In this document: piece after piece, positions 60,822 to 64,000 of the stretch
How the letters are laid out: each line of letters opens with the position of its first letter
Position numbering within the stretch: position 1 is the stretch's first letter
Origin: Gluconobacter morbifer G707
GTDB lineage: Bacteria > Pseudomonadota > Alphaproteobacteria > Acetobacterales > Acetobacteraceae
Length of the DNA stretch: 64,000 bases
NCBI RefSeq assembly: GCF_000234355.1
Contig: NZ_AGQV01000002.1
Location: 124,001 to 188,000, forward strand
Reading direction: 5' to 3'
Notes under the pieces: model-generated
Databases searched by the model: none
What the model saw: only the letters and a program-made list of their open reading frames with translations
Told to the model about the DNA's origin: nothing
Made by a program: the position numbers and the translations under genes

Positions 60822-61769
60822 ATGCTGGGCGAGTTCGATTTCATCGCCCGGCATTTTCAGCCCCTGGCAGGGGCGGGAAGCCTTGATCTACGGGATGACT
60901 GCGCCCTGCTGGACTGCCCAGCAGGCGAAGAAATCGCCCTTTCCACCGATACCATGGTGGAAAATGTCCATTTTCTGCCGGACGACCCGCCGGAGACGCT
61001 TGGACGCAAGCTCCTGCGCTGCAATCTTTCCGATCTTGCGGCGATGGGTGCGAAACCTCATGCCTATACGCTGAATATAACGGTTCCACGGGACGGGATG
61101 CACGACGACGCATGGTTCGGCGCCTTTTCTTCAGGGCTGAAGGCGGACCAGCAGCGTTTTGGCGTGACCCTGCTGGGGGGAGACACGACGTCAACCGCAG
61201 GCCCTCTCGTCCTGTCAGCGACTGTGTTTGGCAGGCTCAGGAAAGGCTGCGCGCTCAGGCGCAATGGCGCTCGCTCTGGAGACAGTCTCTGGGTAACGGG
61301 AACAATCGGAGATGCGGCGCTCGGACTTCTGGTTCTGCAGGGCGTACTGTGCGATCCAACCGGCTTTCTGGCGGAGCGCTACCGTATTCCACAGCCACGG
61401 ACAGGGCTGGCGTTGAATGGCATCGTCAGTGCGGCCATGGATATTTCAGATGGGCTGGTTCAGGACTGCGGACATATGGCCCGGGAATCCCGTGTCGCTC
61501 TCGAATTCGTCGCCAGTGCGGTTCCGGCCTCCGAGGCCGCCTCTGCCTCAGGAGAGCAATGGCTGGAGCGACGCCTGACGGGAGGAGACGATTATGAACT
61601 TCTTCTGGCGTGTCCCCATCAGAACGAACACGCTCTCCAAATGGCCTGTGCCACCGGTAATGTTCCGGTTCACCGGATTGGAAGGGTCATCTCCGGTTCT
61701 GGTGTTCGGGTGCTGGCTGCGGATGGGAGCCTGATGCGGATGGAGAAAGGTGGCTGGCAGCATTTCTGA
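60822..61769 (+). CDS. thiL: Thiamine-monophosphate kinase
   Basis: 315 aa. Makes thiamine diphosphate from thiamine phosphate. FDFIARHFQPLAGAGSLDLR, DDCALLDCPAGEEIALSTDT, LRCNLSDLAAMGAKPHAYTL, LLGGDTTSTAGPLVLSATVF, RLTGGDDYELLLACP match the PurM-fold ThiL. 3 bp after nusB. Confidence 0.95.
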   Translation: MLGEFDFIARHFQPLAGAGSLDLRDDCALLDCPAGEEIALSTDTMVENVHFLPDDPPETLGRKLLRCNLSDLAAMGAKPHAYTLNITVPRDGMHDDAWFGAFSSGLKADQQRFGVTLLGGDTTSTAGPLVLSATVFGRLRKGCALRRNGARSGDSLWVTGTIGDAALGLLVLQGVLCDPTGFLAERYRIPQPRTGLALNGIVSAAMDISDGLVQDCGHMARESRVALEFVASAVPASEAASASGEQWLERRLTGGDDYELLLACPHQNEHALQMACATGNVPVHRIGRVISGSGVRVLAADGSLMRMEKGGWQHF

Positions 61770-61799
61770 CTGCCTTCCGCCTTTCCCGCGATCAGATTT

Positions 61800-62993
61800 T
61801 CATGCCGGATCATCAATGGCGCGTTCATACAGACGATAGCGCTTGTAGGGATGGGGAACGATCGCTTCCGCGAGATGTCTCATGCCCTGATCGGACTGCT
61901 GAATCCAGCCGAGTTCCACCCACTTGTAGGGCAGGGCATGTCGGCGGCGCATCAGTTCCGCGATGGCCAGTGAGGGAAGCAGCGCGCCCAGCATCGTTCC
62001 GCGGAGCCGCTGGGTCACGCCCAAAAGGATGACACGTGCCGAATGGAATCTGTGCAGCCCGAGCCGGGCGGCCAGCTTGATCCACCCCAGAGGCGAAGGG
62101 TCACCTCCCAGGTCACCGGCGATGTCATAGAGATTGGGAACCACGAGCGCCATCGCCACCGGCTCGTCATCCTGTTCGATCTGAACGTAATGTTCGGGTC
62201 GAAGCAGCGGTTTGAGCTGGTGGATCATGGCCTGCATCTCATAATCCTGAAGCGGAACAAAATTGAACTTGTCACTCCAGGCATCATTGTAGAGCCGGCG
62301 CAGGACCTCGCCCTGTTCTGTAATCTGTTTCTTGGACAGGCGCTTGATCGAGATGGAACCCAGTCGTCCTTCACCGACCTTCAGATCGCCCGGGATGCGA
62401 AAGCGCGACTCCGTGCTGTCATCAAGATCGAGCTTGTAACTCAGAAGATCCTCGACGGGGCTGTAGCCCGCGTCTTCCACGAGTTTGCCCAGCAGGCGCG
62501 GATGCCAGGGCATGGCAATCATGAGGGGCTGGTCCTGCCCTTCGATCATGAGTCCGGATTCGCCGTTACCACTAAGGGTCACGGGGCCACGCATTCTCTT
62601 CATGCCCTGAAGGCGGAGCCAGTTGCGGGCCGTTTCCAGCAGAAGCGTCACAACTGCTTTCTCGGAAACGGCATCCAGCGCACCAAAAGAGCCGATCTTC
62701 TGGTCCCAGTGCTCAATGGCGCGATGATCCACGATGGCTGCGATGCGCCCTACAGGCGTCCGACCACGCCAGGCTATGAAATAGCGGATGCTGGCATGCC
62801 GGAAAATAGCAGCTTTCCGGGGGTTGAGAAGGTCGTTCTGCTCCATGTCCAGCGGCGCCACGAAACCGGGCATGTCTGCATAGAGACGGCGAGGCAGCGT
62901 AATGAAAAGCCGGAGATCTGCCCGTGTCGTGACAGGGCGAACCACAAGAGCGTCATGTGGAGCAGGCATGTCAGTCTTGTCGGGCAATGTCAT
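61800..62993 (-). CDS. GNAT-fold protein, YghO-like
   Basis: 397 aa from the ATG at 62993; 62969 also possible. Two tandem GNAT-like halves: RYFIAWRGRTPVGRIAAIVD and YVQIEQDDEPVAMALVVPNL, with MKRMRGPVTLSGNGESGLMI between. The ending ELMRRRHALPYKWVELGWIQ is a family signature. Substrate unknown. Confidence 0.7.
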   Translation of the reverse strand: MTLPDKTDMPAPHDALVVRPVTTRADLRLFITLPRRLYADMPGFVAPLDMEQNDLLNPRKAAIFRHASIRYFIAWRGRTPVGRIAAIVDHRAIEHWDQKIGSFGALDAVSEKAVVTLLLETARNWLRLQGMKRMRGPVTLSGNGESGLMIEGQDQPLMIAMPWHPRLLGKLVEDAGYSPVEDLLSYKLDLDDSTESRFRIPGDLKVGEGRLGSISIKRLSKKQITEQGEVLRRLYNDAWSDKFNFVPLQDYEMQAMIHQLKPLLRPEHYVQIEQDDEPVAMALVVPNLYDIAGDLGGDPSPLGWIKLAARLGLHRFHSARVILLGVTQRLRGTMLGALLPSLAIAELMRRRHALPYKWVELGWIQQSDQGMRHLAEAIVPHPYKRYRLYERAIDDPA

Positions 62994-63135
62994 AGGGTAG
63001 GGCCTTGCACCTCTGATCTGAAAACATATCCCGCAAGGCAGGATACTGTGCCCTTGCGGCACGGGGTCGCGTCTTGTTGCATGGGAGGGCTATACCTTTC
63101 CAGCATCCATCCGACCACGAATAATATGGTTTTCC

Positions 63136-63957
63136 ATGTCCGACGATCCTGTTTCTTCCACATCCCCCCGGTTTCACGCCCTCATTACCGGTGCATCCAG
63201 CGGCATCGGGGCGGCTCTGGCACTCTATTACGCCCGTCCGGGGACGCATCTTTCTCTCTGGGGAAGAAACATGCGCCGGCTTGAAGAGACCGCCGAGCAG
63301 GTCCGCAAGCGGGGAAGTACTGTCTCCGTCCTGTCGCTGGATCTGTGTGAGACGGAAACGGCCTTTGAGACCCTGCGGGCCGCGGATGACGAAAACACGG
63401 TCGACCTTCTTGTTCTCGGTGCAGGACTGGGAGATATCCGGCCGGAAGGCGCGCTCGCGGAAGCGGCTGAAGATGTGCGGAAAATCTCACTCGTCAATTT
63501 CACCACGCCTGCCACGCTTGCCACGGAAATGGCTGGCCGCATGGCGCTCCGCAAGCAGGGCAACATTGTTCTTCTGGGGTCTGTCGCGGCATTTCACGAT
63601 CTTCCGGTTGCTACGGCATATAGCGGTTCGAAAGCCGGTCTGGCCCGCTTCAGCACGGCTCTTCATGCCGCCATGGCACCGCACGGCGTAAAAATCACGC
63701 TGGTTTCTCCCGGCTATGTCGATACTCCAATGAGTCGCCGCCTCGAGGGACCGCGTCCTTTCCTGGTAACACCCCAGAAAGCCGCGCGCCTGATCGGGCG
63801 CGCTGTCCGTCAGGGCAGGGCGCACCTTGTTTTCCCATGGCCATTCATGATCGCCCGGATACTGGAAATGCTTGTGCCCCGTCCTGTCGCACATCGACTG
63901 CTGCGCAGTGCAGAAGTGAAGCAGGCACCTGTCAGCCCTACACACGAAAAATTGTGA
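63136..63957 (+). CDS. Short-chain dehydrogenase/reductase
   Basis: 273 aa. SDR signature ALITGASSGIGAALALYYAR (TGxxxGIG), catalytic Ser in LLGSVAAFHDLPVATAYSG and YxxxK in YSGSKAGLARFSTALH, then SPGYVDTPMS. In the usual NAG loop the Asn is Gly (VLGAGLGDIR). Cofactor NADP(H) by GRNMRRLEE. Substrate unknown. Confidence 0.88.
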   Translation: MSDDPVSSTSPRFHALITGASSGIGAALALYYARPGTHLSLWGRNMRRLEETAEQVRKRGSTVSVLSLDLCETETAFETLRAADDENTVDLLVLGAGLGDIRPEGALAEAAEDVRKISLVNFTTPATLATEMAGRMALRKQGNIVLLGSVAAFHDLPVATAYSGSKAGLARFSTALHAAMAPHGVKITLVSPGYVDTPMSRRLEGPRPFLVTPQKAARLIGRAVRQGRAHLVFPWPFMIARILEMLVPRPVAHRLLRSAEVKQAPVSPTHEKL

Positions 63958-64000
63958 AAAGCTTGACGGCACCTTGGCAGTAGGCAACTGCTTTTCGTCA

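Noticed and set aside
62043-63284. 413-aa open frame on the plus strand
   Set aside because: Antisense to the GNAT-like gene and overlapping the SDR start; no recognisable domain.
1-64000. CRISPR arrays, rRNA, tmRNA, SRP RNA, riboswitches
   Set aside because: Looked for regularly spaced repeats and known RNA sequence; none recognised apart from the tRNAs listed.

Overview
The window looks like chromosome of an acetic acid bacterium (Acetobacteraceae, most like Gluconobacter). I infer this from protein style, from alphaproteobacterial markers (PhyR/NepR/EcfG stress module, TrcR/DUF1013, GcrA-like protein, DUF465, DUF3309) and from IS5-family elements of the kind common in that group. No database search was possible, so names rest on motifs, length and context.

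1-15.3 kb is the right-hand part of a lambdoid prophage whose left part lies outside the window. Reading leftwards on the minus strand: a Cro-like protein, small early genes, a GcrA-like regulator, a replication-type protein, a second (XerC-like) tyrosine recombinase, DUF3164, an HNH nuclease and the terminase small and large subunits, the last running off the left edge. A signal-peptide protein and a ribbon-helix-helix regulator sit between, with a plus-strand pair (Tat-signal protein, Bro-N antirepressor). Rightwards from a CI-like repressor runs a tightly overlapping chain of small genes ending in an excisionase-like ORF and the integrase. The integrase abuts attR, the 3' half of a tRNA-Val(CAC) gene (15276-15322).

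15.3-24.6 kb is a mosaic: a membrane-anchored hypothetical protein, a Nudix hydrolase, gene fragments including a DUF5694 remnant, two near-identical IS5-family copies in the same orientation, a nucleoside deoxyribosyltransferase, xylulokinase, N-formylglutamate amidohydrolase and an intact tRNA-Val(GAC).

24.6-64 kb is ordinary chromosome, densely packed: cspA, ruvX, gatCAB, tRNA-Ser(GCT), a helicase-prmA-GNAT-pepP operon, a tandem RadC pair of which the first has lost its metal ligands, ydcH-purE-purK, trcR, hsp20, rpmE, mscL, secDF, a Gfo/Idh oxidoreductase and uup. Then comes a general stress module (phyR divergent from two EcfG-type sigma factors, nepR and a sensor kinase), followed by cydDC, an OmpA-like lipoprotein, recQ, a PCuAC-like protein, nrdR-nusB-thiL, a GNAT-like protein and an SDR.

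The points most worth a second look are the duplicated-sigma stress module with an EcfG-type promoter before nepR; the dead/active RadC pair; the prophage's second recombinase beside paired TTATCTGAC repeats; the repressor operators; the phage GcrA-like protein; and the IS pair bracketing xylB and a tRNA gene.
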